Numbered from the stretch's first letter, positions 25,652 through 34,317 are shown. The stretch is 64,000 nt of DNA from Thermodesulfobacteriota bacterium (GCA_013153525.1 JAADEG010000048.1:1-64000), one strand, 5' to 3'. The notes: generated from the letters alone by a model not told the origin. A program made the numbers and translations.

Positions 25652-26956
25652 ATGTTGGGTTTAAAGGCTAAGTGGATAATTCCTTCTGCAGAGGAAAAAC
25701 CCATAGAAAACGGCTGTATTTTAATAGAAAACGGCAAGATAAGTGACATAGTTCAAAACGAAGCTCTTTTGTCAGACTTAGAAGTTTATGATCTTGGTGA
25801 AGCTATTGTTTTTCCTGCACTCGTTAACGCACACACCCACATTTCTATGAGTATTTTTAGAGGAATTGCAGAAGACTTACCTCTTATGGTGTGGCTTACT
25901 CAATACATATTTCCAGTAGAGGCAAAGTTAAAGAGAGAGTGGGTTTATTGGGGAGCCAAACTTTCTTTGATAGAGATGATAAAAAGTGGAACAGGTATCT
26001 TTTGTGACATGTACATATTTGAGCCTGAGGTTATAAAAGCAACTAAAGAAGCAGGATTAAGAGCAACCTTAGGGGAAGGACTGTTTGACTTTCCTTCTCC
26101 TGGATACGGACCTCTTGAAAAGGGTTTTGAAATTACAGAAGAGCTTTTAAGGACTTATGAAAGCGACGAATTTATTAACATAGCAGTAAGTCCTCACACC
26201 CTTTACACATGTAGTCCTGATACTGTTAAAAAGTGCGTTGATTTGGCAAAGAAGTACGAAGCTAAGTTACACATCCACTTGTGTGAAAACCAAGAGGAAC
26301 TAAAGGTGGTAAAAGAAAAACACGGAAAAGCTCCTATTGAAATTATGCAGGAGATAAATGGGCTTGGAAATTTTCTTATTTCTGCTCACTGCGTAAAAAT
26401 AACTGATGAAGAAATAAACCTGTTTGCAGAAAAAGGAGTTTATCCGGTTCATTGTCCAGAGAGTAATTTAAAACTTGGTTCAGGGATTGCGCCGATAGTT
26501 GAGATGCTATTAAAAGGAGTTAAGGTTTGTCTTGGGACAGATGGTCCTGCAAGTAATAATGATCTTGACATGTTTTCAGAAATGCGTACTGCAAGTCTCG
26601 TACAAAAAGGTATTAAAGAAGATCCTGCTGTGATTTCTGCAAAGGATGTTTTTAAGATGGCAACAGAAAACGGAGCAGAAGCACTTGGATTTAACAAGTC
26701 AGGCAGACTTGCAAAAGGTTACAATGCAGACCTGGCAGTGGTTGACCTTAAAAATTCGGTACTTCAACCGATTTATGATCCTCTTGCAACTCTCGTTTAT
26801 TCTGTAAAAGCTGGACAGATTTCTCACCTGATGATAGGTGGTAAGTGGATAATGAAAGATTACGAATTACTTACTCTTAACGAAGAGGAAGTCGTTCAAA
26901 AAGTCAAAGAAATACAGGAAGAAGTTTTAGAAATTTTGAAAGGTCAAAGCAACTGA
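25652..26956 (+). CDS. mtaD: 5-methylthioadenosine/S-adenosylhomocysteine deaminase family amidohydrolase
   Basis: Deaminates methylthioadenosine or S-adenosylhomocysteine in methionine salvage. The metal site is visible as H61-x-H63 (NAHTHISM), H207-x-H209 (HIHLCE), SAHCVK and LGTDGPASNN. The chain of 434 residues has the N-terminal and C-terminal beta-sandwich parts of cyclic amidohydrolases. AGGAGG precedes the ATG, 28 bases after the previous gene. Substrate range among MTA, SAH, adenosine and guanine is not settled by these motifs. Confidence 0.92.
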   Translation: MLGLKAKWIIPSAEEKPIENGCILIENGKISDIVQNEALLSDLEVYDLGEAIVFPALVNAHTHISMSIFRGIAEDLPLMVWLTQYIFPVEAKLKREWVYWGAKLSLIEMIKSGTGIFCDMYIFEPEVIKATKEAGLRATLGEGLFDFPSPGYGPLEKGFEITEELLRTYESDEFINIAVSPHTLYTCSPDTVKKCVDLAKKYEAKLHIHLCENQEELKVVKEKHGKAPIEIMQEINGLGNFLISAHCVKITDEEINLFAEKGVYPVHCPESNLKLGSGIAPIVEMLLKGVKVCLGTDGPASNNDLDMFSEMRTASLVQKGIKEDPAVISAKDVFKMATENGAEALGFNKSGRLAKGYNADLAVVDLKNSVLQPIYDPLATLVYSVKAGQISHLMIGGKWIMKDYELLTLNEEEVVQKVKEIQEEVLEILKGQSN

Positions 26957-27092
26957 GGAATTTTTCAGCGTGTATGGGAAATTTTTCCCAAATACTTAAA
27001 GTTTTAAGCGTTTTAAGGTGTAATAATTACGAAGGTTGAGGGATGTGGCATTTGGTTTGCATACAGATAAAAAAATAGTTTAGGAGGGTATT

Positions 27093-27488
27093 ATGATAGA
27101 AATTGAAAAGATTAGGGTTAGGGATGTAATGAGTAGTCCTGTTACTACGATTGATGGAAATGCTACTGCAAAGGAAGCAGCAAAGATAATGATAGAAACT
27201 GGTTATACAGGGCTCGTGGTTGAAAGAGTAGATGAAGAGGATGCTTACGGAATAGTAACGGTAAAGGATATTGCGTACAAGGTTATAGCAAAGGGGTTAC
27301 CTCTTGAAAAGGTTAAGGTTCTTGACATAATGACCAAACCTTGTATTACGATTCCTGATTATTACGACATTAAGTACGCAGCAAAACTCATGGCAATGAC
27401 AAACATTATTAGGCTCGTGGTGGTTTCAGACAACAAGTTAGTGGGTATGATTACTTTAAGAGACATTTTAAAGCCTTTTGTTAAGTAA
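27093..27488 (+). CDS. Two-CBS-domain protein
   Basis: A 131-residue protein made of a pair of CBS domains (about 10-65 and 75-131; each opens VxDxM, as VRDVMSSPVTT and VLDIMTKPCIT). Such pairs bind AMP, ADP, ATP or SAM and control a partner. It has no fused catalytic domain. TAGGAGGG stands before the ATG, and the acs gene starts 26 bases after its stop, so it is probably co-transcribed and may report the adenylate state to acetate activation (inference). Confidence 0.9.
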   Translation: MIEIEKIRVRDVMSSPVTTIDGNATAKEAAKIMIETGYTGLVVERVDEEDAYGIVTVKDIAYKVIAKGLPLEKVKVLDIMTKPCITIPDYYDIKYAAKLMAMTNIIRLVVVSDNKLVGMITLRDILKPFVK

Positions 27489-27514
27489 AAAATTACAAAA
27501 AGGAGGGAGAGGGC

Positions 27515-29497
27515 ATGGCAGAATTAATGTCTTTACTTAAAGAAAGTAGAATTTTTTATCCTCCACAGGAAGGAAAAGATCAGGCTTATATTGCTTCAAG
27601 ATATCAATACAAACAGATTTACGAATATTCTTTGGATGATCCTGACGAATTTTGGGCAGAAAGGGCAAAAGAGCTTATCACCTGGTTTAAGTATTGGGAT
27701 AAGACCTGTTATTGGGACTTTTACAAGCCAGAAATTAGGTTTTACGAAGGTGGAAAACTTAATGCCTGTTATAACTGCGTTGACAGACATTTAGAGGATC
27801 CTGCAACCAGGAACAAGGCAGCAATAATATGGCAGGGAGAACCTGATAGAGATGTAAAGGTTTATACTTATCAGATGCTTCACAGTGAAGTGTGTAAGTT
27901 TGCTAAAATTTTGAAAAATCTTGGGGTTCAGAAGGGAGATAGAGTAACTATTTATCTTCCTACTATGCCAGAGTCAATAGCAGCAATGCTTGCTTGTGCG
28001 AGAATAGGTGCTATTCACAGTGTAGTATTCGGTGGATTTTCAGCAGAGGCATTAAAGGTTAGAATTCTTGATGCACAAGCAAAAGTTCTTATTACATGTG
28101 ATGGAACATACAGAGGAGGAAGGAGAATAAGTCTGCTTGACAGAGCAGAAGAGGCGATAAAGGACTGCGAGTGTATAGAACATTGTATAGTTATAAATCG
28201 TTTTGGAGACAAAATAGAGCTTAAAGACGACAGGTGTGTACTTTACGAGGACTTGAAAAAAGACTTAAGTGTTTTTGAGTATTGTGATTACGAAATAATG
28301 GATGCAGAGGATCCACTTTTTATACTTTACACTTCTGGAACTACGGGTAAGCCAAAGGGGCTTTTCCACACCACAGGAGGATACTTGGTTTATGCAGCCC
28401 ACACTACGCAATGGGTATTTGACTTAAAACCAGAAGATGTATATTGGTGTACAGCAGACATAGGATGGATAACTGGTCACTCTTACATAGTGTATGGACC
28501 TCTTGCACTTGGTGGCACGGTATTTATTTACGAGGGTGTACCAACTTATCCTGATCCTGGTAGGTGGTGGGAACTCGTTGATAGGTATCAAGTAAGCATT
28601 TTTTACACTGCACCTACAGCAATTAGAGCACTTATGAGAGAAGGAAACGAGTGGCCTTTAAAGTACAATCTTTCCAGTTTAAGACTTCTTGGAACAGTAG
28701 GAGAGCCTATTAATCCAGAGGCTTGGTATTGGTATTACAAGTATGTAGGTAGAGAAAGGTGTCCAATAGCAGATACTTGGTGGCAGACAGAAACTGGTGG
28801 ACACATGATAGCGCCTATTCCTTATGCAATTCCTCAGAAACCTGGTTCTGCAACATATCCTTTGCCTGGAATAGATCCCGTTATTCTTCGTTCAGACGGA
28901 ACAGAAGCAGACATTAATGAAGGAGGACACCTCTGTATAAGAAGAGCGTGGCCTGGTATAGCAAGAGGTATTTGGGGAGATCCAAATCGTTATAAAGAAG
29001 TATATTTTAGCAGATTTCCTGGCTATTATTACACAGGAGACGGAGCAAGAAAAGACGAAGACGGATATTACTGGATTATGGGAAGACTTGACGATGTTAT
29101 AAATGTATCTGGACACCGTCTTGGAACGATGGAACTTGAGTCTGCGTTCGTTGAACATCCAGCAGTTGCAGAGGCTGCAGTAGTTGGATTCCCTCACGAG
29201 ATTAAAGGAGAGGGTATTTTTGCTTATGTAGTTCTTACTGAAGGATACGAGCCTTCAGACGAGCTTAGAAAAGAACTCGTCCAGCACATTAGAAAAGTCA
29301 TAGGACCTGTTGCAACTCCTGATTACATTTTGTTTGCTCCTGGTCTGCCAAAGACGAGAAGTGGAAAGATTATGAGAAGAATCCTTAGAAAGATTGCAGC
29401 AGGTCAGTTTGAAGACCTTGGAGATACCACAACACTTGCAGAACCAGAAATCGTAGAAAAACTCATAGAACTTAAGAAAAGCTTAGATAATAAGTAA
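27515..29497 (+). CDS. acs: Acetyl-CoA synthetase, AMP-forming
   Basis: Activates acetate with ATP and CoA through acetyl-AMP. At 660 residues it has the usual full length. Motifs include YTSGTTGKPKG (near 272), the substrate and adenylate region DTWWQTETGG, GRLDDVINVSGHRLGT with the hinge, and TRSGKIMRR with K618, the lysine whose acetylation switches Acs off in other bacteria. AGGAGGGAG precedes the ATG. With the ADP-forming ligase at 22452, this cell can apparently run acetate activation by two routes. The operon ends in a GC-rich hairpin. Confidence 0.97.
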   Translation: MAELMSLLKESRIFYPPQEGKDQAYIASRYQYKQIYEYSLDDPDEFWAERAKELITWFKYWDKTCYWDFYKPEIRFYEGGKLNACYNCVDRHLEDPATRNKAAIIWQGEPDRDVKVYTYQMLHSEVCKFAKILKNLGVQKGDRVTIYLPTMPESIAAMLACARIGAIHSVVFGGFSAEALKVRILDAQAKVLITCDGTYRGGRRISLLDRAEEAIKDCECIEHCIVINRFGDKIELKDDRCVLYEDLKKDLSVFEYCDYEIMDAEDPLFILYTSGTTGKPKGLFHTTGGYLVYAAHTTQWVFDLKPEDVYWCTADIGWITGHSYIVYGPLALGGTVFIYEGVPTYPDPGRWWELVDRYQVSIFYTAPTAIRALMREGNEWPLKYNLSSLRLLGTVGEPINPEAWYWYYKYVGRERCPIADTWWQTETGGHMIAPIPYAIPQKPGSATYPLPGIDPVILRSDGTEADINEGGHLCIRRAWPGIARGIWGDPNRYKEVYFSRFPGYYYTGDGARKDEDGYYWIMGRLDDVINVSGHRLGTMELESAFVEHPAVAEAAVVGFPHEIKGEGIFAYVVLTEGYEPSDELRKELVQHIRKVIGPVATPDYILFAPGLPKTRSGKIMRRILRKIAAGQFEDLGDTTTLAEPEIVEKLIELKKSLDNK

Positions 29498-29505
29498 TCT
29501 TTTTA

Positions 29506-29531
29506 AAAAAGCGGGGTTTTCCCCGCTTTTT
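29506..29531. terminator. Bidirectional terminator between acs and the minus-strand small gene
   Basis: AAAAAGCGGGG, a TTTT loop, then CCCCGCTTTTT form a near-perfect stem with A-run and T-run flanks, so it can stop transcription from both converging genes. Confidence 0.85.
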
Positions 29532-29539
29532 GTTTTTTT

Positions 29540-30016
29540 TTACTTTTGATTACACAAAAGAGTTAGGTCTAAAATTCCATAAGTTTTTCTTCTTTTTCTA
29601 TAAAATGTAAGATTGCTGTTTTTTATAGTAACTATGTTTTCAAGTCCAAACAAAAACTTATCCACGGATTGTTGTACTTTTACGAAACTACCAGGAATTT
29701 TTATTTTAATAATCACTAAGTAAGTACTGTTCGTTGCGTTTACCGTAAGTTCTTGAAGTTTAAACTTGGTATTCCAATGATTTCCCAACCAACTAAAAAA
29801 TTCACCTATACAACTTTTAACCCTAACCTGTGGAAAAGAAGCATTACTGATTAAGTATTCAAAGCCCTCAATAGTTGTTTGATTAGCTGGAGGGGAGAGT
29901 AGTTTTTCTTCTATTAACTTGTTTTTTTGATAAAAGTAAAAACTGATTCCAAGGTTTATACCTAAGAATGTTATTAATCCAAGGATTACGAAAAACTTTT
30001 TTAAAGAAAAGCGCAT
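29540..30016 (-). CDS. Hypothetical single-pass membrane protein
   Basis: I do not recognise this 158-residue protein. It has a basic N-terminus, one membrane helix (about 8-28), a short linker (LLSPPANQTT) and a mixed alpha/beta domain with two cysteines (in VKSCIGEFF and at LLCNQK). The layout of one anchor plus a small ferredoxin-like domain recalls PilO or GspM pilus-assembly proteins, but no pilus gene is near and the likeness is only architectural. It stands alone, divergent from wtpA, with no clear ribosome site. Confidence 0.6.
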   Translation of the reverse strand: MRFSLKKFFVILGLITFLGINLGISFYFYQKNKLIEEKLLSPPANQTTIEGFEYLISNASFPQVRVKSCIGEFFSWLGNHWNTKFKLQELTVNATNSTYLVIIKIKIPGSFVKVQQSVDKFLFGLENIVTIKNSNLTFYRKRRKTYGILDLTLLCNQK

Positions 30017-30089
30017 GTTTAAAGTTTAACAGAAAGTAATTAAAATTGCCATACTAAAAATTGAAAAATAAAACTTCAATTGTAAAGTA

Positions 30090-30118
30090 TTGACTTTTTC
30101 GCTATATCCGTTTAAATA
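30090..30118 (+). promoter_or_regulatory. Promoter candidate for wtpABC
   Basis: TTGACT (30090-30095) and TAAATA (30113-30118) are separated by 17 bases. The ModE-like palindrome covers the spacer, the -10 and the likely start point, which fits repression. Confidence 0.5.
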
Positions 30119-30125
30119 TAACGAT
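30098..30125 (+). promoter_or_regulatory. ModE-type molybdate/tungstate operator
   Basis: Left half TTCGCTATATC and right half AATATAACGAT are separated by 6 bases. This matches the published ModE consensus, as I recall it (ATCGCTATATA, 6-7 bases, TATATAACGAT), at 9 of 11 and 10 of 11 positions. Its place over the wtp -10 region fits a repressor that answers molybdate or tungstate. No modE gene is in the window. Confidence 0.65.
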
Positions 30126-30156
30126 GTTTAAAAAGTTTATTTTAGGAGGGAGTAAA

Positions 30157-31119
30157 ATGAAGAAGATTTTAATAATTTTTTTAATTTTGGTTTTTACGAG
30201 TATAAGTGCTTGGGCTAAAAAAGTAACCATTATCGTATTTCACGCAGGTAGTTTGTCTGTGCCTTTTTCAAAAGTAGAAAAGGTTTTTAAAGAAAAGTAT
30301 CCATACATAGAAGTTAGAAGAGAAAGCAGTGGAAGTGTTCAGGCAATTAGGAAAGTTACAGACTTACACAAACCCTGTGATGTGATAGCAGTAGCAGACT
30401 ACACTCTTATTCCAAAAATGCTCTTCCCAAAGTACGCAAATTATGTAAAACTTTTTGCAAGAAACGAATTAGTGTTGTGTTTTACCAATACTTCAAAGTA
30501 CGCTAATGTTATCAACTCTCAAAACTGGTATAAAATTCTCGCACGACCAGATGTGAAGTGGGGATTTTCCAATCCAAACGACGATCCTTGTGGTTACAGA
30601 ACAGTGCTTGCAATAGGACTTGCCTCAATATACTACAAAAATTACGACATCTTAAAAACCTTGATTCAAAAAAATACTAACATAACCTGGCAGTTTAGTA
30701 ATAAAGGGATAGTTTTTAGAGTTCCTAAGGAAGTTAGGTTTAATCCAGAGCGTCTTGCTATAAGACCAAAGTCCGTAGCACTTCTTGGACTTCTTGAAAG
30801 TGGTGCAATTGACTATGCCTTTGAATACAAAAGCGTTGCCCTTCAGCACCATCTAAGATTTATAAAACTTCCAGATGCTATTAATTTGAGTTCTCTTAAG
30901 TGGAAGAATTTTTACAAAAAAGCTGAGGTGATTCTCGGAAATGGTAAACACATTTACGCCAAACCTATAGTCTATGGAATAGCCGTTTTAAAAAGTGCTC
31001 CCCATCCAAAAGAAGCAAAACTCTGGGAAGAATTCGTGACCTCAAAAACAGGTGCAGAAATTTTTAAAGCCTGCCATCAAACCCCTATTTATCCAGCTGA
31101 GGTGATTTATTCCAAATGA
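30157..31119 (+). CDS. wtpA: Tungstate/molybdate ABC transporter substrate-binding protein
   Basis: The binding protein that captures tungstate or molybdate outside the membrane. An N-terminal signal peptide (about 1-21, ending AWA) has no lipobox. FHAGSLSVPF, ESSGSVQAIRK and VIAVADYTLIP match WtpA rather than classical ModA. I chose the ATG at 30157 because AGGAGGG precedes it; the upstream ATG at 30124 lies inside the operator. Length 320. Its stop overlaps wtpB (ATGA). Confidence 0.92.
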   Translation: MKKILIIFLILVFTSISAWAKKVTIIVFHAGSLSVPFSKVEKVFKEKYPYIEVRRESSGSVQAIRKVTDLHKPCDVIAVADYTLIPKMLFPKYANYVKLFARNELVLCFTNTSKYANVINSQNWYKILARPDVKWGFSNPNDDPCGYRTVLAIGLASIYYKNYDILKTLIQKNTNITWQFSNKGIVFRVPKEVRFNPERLAIRPKSVALLGLLESGAIDYAFEYKSVALQHHLRFIKLPDAINLSSLKWKNFYKKAEVILGNGKHIYAKPIVYGIAVLKSAPHPKEAKLWEEFVTSKTGAEIFKACHQTPIYPAEVIYSK

Positions 31120-31907
31120 AAAGCTCAGTTATTTTAAGAGGAATTTTTGCAATCTTAGGACTTTTAGGAATTTTATTCATTCTTTTACCTATACTACACA
31201 TATTTTTTAGCTCATCTTTAAAGGCTATAAAAGAAACTTTAAAAGAAAAAGAGCTTTGGAAGGCTATTTGGGTGTCAATCTCAGCTGCTGGTATTTCAGT
31301 AATAATTGCTTTTATTCTTGGCATCCCTGTTGGATACGCAATTGCAAGAATTAACTTTCCAGGAAAAAGATTTTTAGAAAGTTTAACCAACTTACCAATT
31401 GCCATACCTCATGTAGCAGTTGGAATAGCCTTACTCTCACTTTTAAACGAAAAAACATTACTTGGTAAGTTTTTTAAAACTTTTCACATAAGCTTTGTGG
31501 ATACCTTTTACGGTGTGGTAGTTGCAATGCTTTTCGTCAGTTTTTCTTTCGTAATTTCTGCAAGTATTACTGGTTTCTCTGCAGTAAGTAAAGAGCTTGA
31601 AATGGTTTCAAGAAGTCTCGGAGCAGGACCTACTTATACCTTTTTAAGGATAACCTTTCCCCTTGCTTTTCCTTCAATTTTAAGAGGAGGGATTCTTGCT
31701 TTTGCCAGAGCAATAAGCGAAGTAGGAGCTTTGTTAATACTTGCTTATTATCCCAAAACAGCTTCTATTTTTATGTACGAAAGATTTGAGGAATTTGGAC
31801 TTGATTCAGCTACTCCAGTTACTATAGTGGTAATAGTGTGTTGTTTGATAATCTTTTTTAGTATGCTTTACTTGAGTAGAAAGTTTTTTAAAGGACTGGA
31901 TGCTTAA
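31116..31907 (+). CDS. wtpB: Tungstate/molybdate ABC transporter permease
   Basis: The membrane channel of the oxyanion importer, 263 residues with about six helices. The cytoplasmic EAA loop, which contacts the ATPase, is seen as LEMVSRSLGAGPTYTFLRI followed by FPLAFP; ARAISEVGALLILAYY fits ModB/WtpB permeases. It overlaps wtpA by 4 and wtpC by 8 bases, so the three are translationally coupled. Confidence 0.92.
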   Translation: MKSSVILRGIFAILGLLGILFILLPILHIFFSSSLKAIKETLKEKELWKAIWVSISAAGISVIIAFILGIPVGYAIARINFPGKRFLESLTNLPIAIPHVAVGIALLSLLNEKTLLGKFFKTFHISFVDTFYGVVVAMLFVSFSFVISASITGFSAVSKELEMVSRSLGAGPTYTFLRITFPLAFPSILRGGILAFARAISEVGALLILAYYPKTASIFMYERFEEFGLDSATPVTIVVIVCCLIIFFSMLYLSRKFFKGLDA

Positions 31908-32628
31908 GGTAGAAGTAAGAAAAAAACTGGGAAGCTTTTTACTTGATGTTGAGTTTGAGGTGAATATTGGAGAGTATGTAGTAATTCTCGGCGAAAGTGG
32001 AGCAGGAAAGAGTTTAACTCTTAAGATTATAGGAGGTTTTGAACAGCCTGACCAAGGAAAAGTTTGTTTTAAGAACGAAGACATCACTCACCTACCTCCA
32101 GAAAAAAGAAAAGTGGTTTACTTACCTCAAAATCTTGGTTTGTTTCCACACCTTAGTGTAAAGGAAAACCTTTTGTACTCCTTTAAGTGTAAGAGAAAGA
32201 GGATTAATGATTTACTTTTTAATAGAATAGTAAAAGAGTTTAAGCTTGAGGAGTTTTTAGAGAGGCGTCCTTATCAACTTAGTGGAGGGGAAGCTCAAAG
32301 AGTTGCTCTTGCCAGAGCCATACTTGCAACTCCTGAAGTTTTGCTTCTTGACGAACCCCTGTCAAGCCTTGACTTTCACTTAAAAATGAAGTTGATAAGT
32401 CTTTTAAAAACAGTTAAAGAAGAATTTAACCTTACGATCGTTCATGTGACTCACGATCCATTAGAAGCTATATTTTTAGCAAAAAAGATTTTCATTATGG
32501 AAAACGGAAAAATTATTTTCGCAGGAATGTTAAAAGAGCTTTTAAGTAAGGATGTAGCTTCTATTTCTTCAGAAACTTTTAAAGAGTTTAAAAAACTTGT
32601 GGAGAAGTTTAATAGTTTAGTTTTTTAA
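31900..32628 (+). CDS. wtpC: Tungstate/molybdate ABC transporter ATPase
   Basis: The ATPase of the WtpABC importer, 242 residues. Walker A GESGAGKS is at 31-38, the signature is LSGGEAQRVALARAI, Walker B is VLLLDEPLSSLD and the switch His is in THDPLEA. It lacks the C-terminal oxyanion-sensing (TOBE/MOP) domain of full-length ModC, so control must come from elsewhere, such as the ModE-like operator. Its end overlaps the convergent parA gene by 4 bases. Confidence 0.93.
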   Translation: MLKVEVRKKLGSFLLDVEFEVNIGEYVVILGESGAGKSLTLKIIGGFEQPDQGKVCFKNEDITHLPPEKRKVVYLPQNLGLFPHLSVKENLLYSFKCKRKRINDLLFNRIVKEFKLEEFLERRPYQLSGGEAQRVALARAILATPEVLLLDEPLSSLDFHLKMKLISLLKTVKEEFNLTIVHVTHDPLEAIFLAKKIFIMENGKIIFAGMLKELLSKDVASISSETFKEFKKLVEKFNSLVF

Positions 32629-33416
32629 AGAGGTTTGTTGTAAGAGGACACTCTTTTTAAAAATTCGTCTGCAAGTTTAACAAAGGCAAGGCTTGCTTTG
32701 TTGTTTTTGTCGTAGTCAAGAAGAGGCTTGCCAAATCCTGGTGCTTCACTTACTCTCACGCTTCTCGGAATCAGGGTTTCAAATATTATCCACTTAAAGT
32801 GTTTTTTTGCCTCTTCAGCCACTTCGTGAGAAAGTCTATTCCTTTTGTCGTACATAGTTAAAACCAGCCCAAATAATACCAAGTCAGGATTTAGACTTTT
32901 TTTAATTCCTCTAATGGTTTTAACCAGTAAAGAAAGCCCTTCAAGAGCGTAATATTCACACTGAAGAGGAATAATAACTCCTTCACACGCAGTAAGAATG
33001 TTTACCGTGATTAAACTTAAAGAGGGAGGAGAATCTATAAAAATGAAGTCAAAAAACTTCTTTAATGCTATTCCTTGGAAGGTGCTTTTTTCTATTAAGC
33101 TTTTTAATACGAATTCTCTTTTCGGGTATTCTACGAGTTCAACTTCTAAACCTACGAGGTCTATTGACGAGGGTAGAAGATACAGGTTTGGATAGGGATT
33201 TTTTATAAACCTTTCACAATTTCCTTCAACGATGGCTTGATAAATGCTTTCTTTTTTACTTACCCTTACTCCAAGTCCACTTCCAGCGTTTGCCTGAGGA
33301 TCAAAGTCAATTAAGAGAACTTTGTAATCCTTAAGACTTAAAGCTCTTGCGAGGTTTACTGCAATAGTCGTTTTACCAACCCCGCCTTTTTGATTGATAA
33401 AAGCAAATGTTTTCAT
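32625..33416 (-). CDS. ParA/Soj family chromosome-partitioning ATPase
   Basis: A 263-residue deviant-Walker ATPase that binds DNA and moves ParB-parS complexes. KGGVGKTT (10-17) carries the signature lysine, with LIDFDPQANAG and FIDSPPSL as the A' and B motifs. There is no N-terminal HTH, as in chromosomal Soj. No parB, gidAB or dnaA is adjacent, which is unusual. It lies 9 bases after ubiA on the same strand. Confidence 0.9.
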   Translation of the reverse strand: MKTFAFINQKGGVGKTTIAVNLARALSLKDYKVLLIDFDPQANAGSGLGVRVSKKESIYQAIVEGNCERFIKNPYPNLYLLPSSIDLVGLEVELVEYPKREFVLKSLIEKSTFQGIALKKFFDFIFIDSPPSLSLITVNILTACEGVIIPLQCEYYALEGLSLLVKTIRGIKKSLNPDLVLFGLVLTMYDKRNRLSHEVAEEAKKHFKWIIFETLIPRSVRVSEAPGFGKPLLDYDKNNKASLAFVKLADEFLKRVSSYNKPL

Positions 33417-33425
33417 TTAATGAAC

Positions 33426-34301
33426 TTAGGTTTTGATTTGAAAGTAAAAGTTGTTTATAAGAACGACGATAAAAAAGGCAATACTTATAAAACCGTTCGT
33501 CGTAAAAAATGCTTTGTTTATTTTAGAAAGGTCGTTTTCCTTTATGAGAGAGTGCTCATAGACGAGGAAAGCACTTATTAGAAATAAACCTGTATAGTAA
33601 ATAAAGGTGGTCTTAGGATAGAGAATTCCAGTTAAGATTAAGGAGAAAAAAGTAATGAGGTGAAGTCCTTTAGCTATTCTCAAGGCATTTTTTATACCGA
33701 ATCTTACGGGAATAGATTTAAGACCTATTTTTTTGTCAAATTCGTAGTCTTGAAGACTGTAGAGTATGTCAAATCCAGACACCCACGACGCCATTGCAAG
33801 ACCAAGAATGCAGGCAATCAAGCTTATTTGTTCGTTAAGTGCTACATCTATTGCAATAGGAATTAGAAAATAGACGAGTCCTAATACTAAGTGAGGAAAG
33901 TATGTTATTCTTTTAGAAAAAGGATAAAACCAGAGCAAAAATATAACTACCGGGCTTAACATAAAAGCCAACTTGTTAATTTTGTAACAAATAAACACGA
34001 AAGCACCTGCACTCAAAAGAGCGATTAGTTTCACTTCCCAGTCTTTTACGAGACCTTTTGCAAGGGGCCAGTTTTTTGTACGGGGATTTTTTGCATCAAA
34101 AGGCTTGTCAACCAGACGATTTAATGCCATTCCAAGTGTTCTTGCAGCAACGAGTGCAAAAATAATGTAAATAACTTCTGTAATCGTAGGAGGCTTTTTG
34201 TAAAGAATTAAAAGAGACGCTAAGCCAAAAGGCAAAGCAAATATAGTGTGTTCAAGCTTTAACAGTTCAGAATAAAGCTTAAGTCTGTAAGAAAGCTTCA
34301 T
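33426..34301 (-). CDS. ubiA: UbiA-type prenyltransferase (quinone synthesis)
   Basis: An integral membrane prenyltransferase of 291 residues with about eight helices. The first Asp motif is NRLVDKPFDAKNPRT and the second is DILYSLQDYEFDKKIGLKSI; both bind Mg-diphosphate. It attaches a polyprenyl chain to an aromatic quinone precursor, 4-hydroxybenzoate or, in menaquinone makers using futalosine, a naphthoate. With cytochrome bd present a membrane quinone is needed. It is first in a two-gene run with parA behind an extended -10. Confidence 0.88.
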   Translation of the reverse strand: MKLSYRLKLYSELLKLEHTIFALPFGLASLLILYKKPPTITEVIYIIFALVAARTLGMALNRLVDKPFDAKNPRTKNWPLAKGLVKDWEVKLIALLSAGAFVFICYKINKLAFMLSPVVIFLLWFYPFSKRITYFPHLVLGLVYFLIPIAIDVALNEQISLIACILGLAMASWVSGFDILYSLQDYEFDKKIGLKSIPVRFGIKNALRIAKGLHLITFFSLILTGILYPKTTFIYYTGLFLISAFLVYEHSLIKENDLSKINKAFFTTNGFISIAFFIVVLINNFYFQIKT

Positions 34302-34308
34302 GATTTTT

Positions 34309-34317
34309 ATATTACCA
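34309..34317 (-). promoter_or_regulatory. Extended -10 promoter for ubiA
   Basis: On the minus strand TGG-TAATAT ends 7 bases before the ubiA ATG, with no Shine-Dalgarno. The surrounding block (TTTATGGTAATATAAAAA) is the same as before the fetB-like gene. Confidence 0.5.

Noticed and set aside
26975-26990. Inverted repeat TGGGAAA-TT-TTTCCCA after mtaD as a terminator
   Set aside because: The stem is mostly A/T, the loop is only two bases and no T-run follows, so it is not a convincing terminator; it may be an operator or chance.
30124-30156. wtpA starting at the ATG at 30124
   Set aside because: That ATG lies inside the ModE-like operator and has no ribosome site; the ATG at 30157 has AGGAGGG and begins a proper signal peptide.
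32625-34301. Replication origin near the parA gene
   Set aside because: No dnaA, dnaN, gidAB or parB and no cluster of DnaA boxes was seen.
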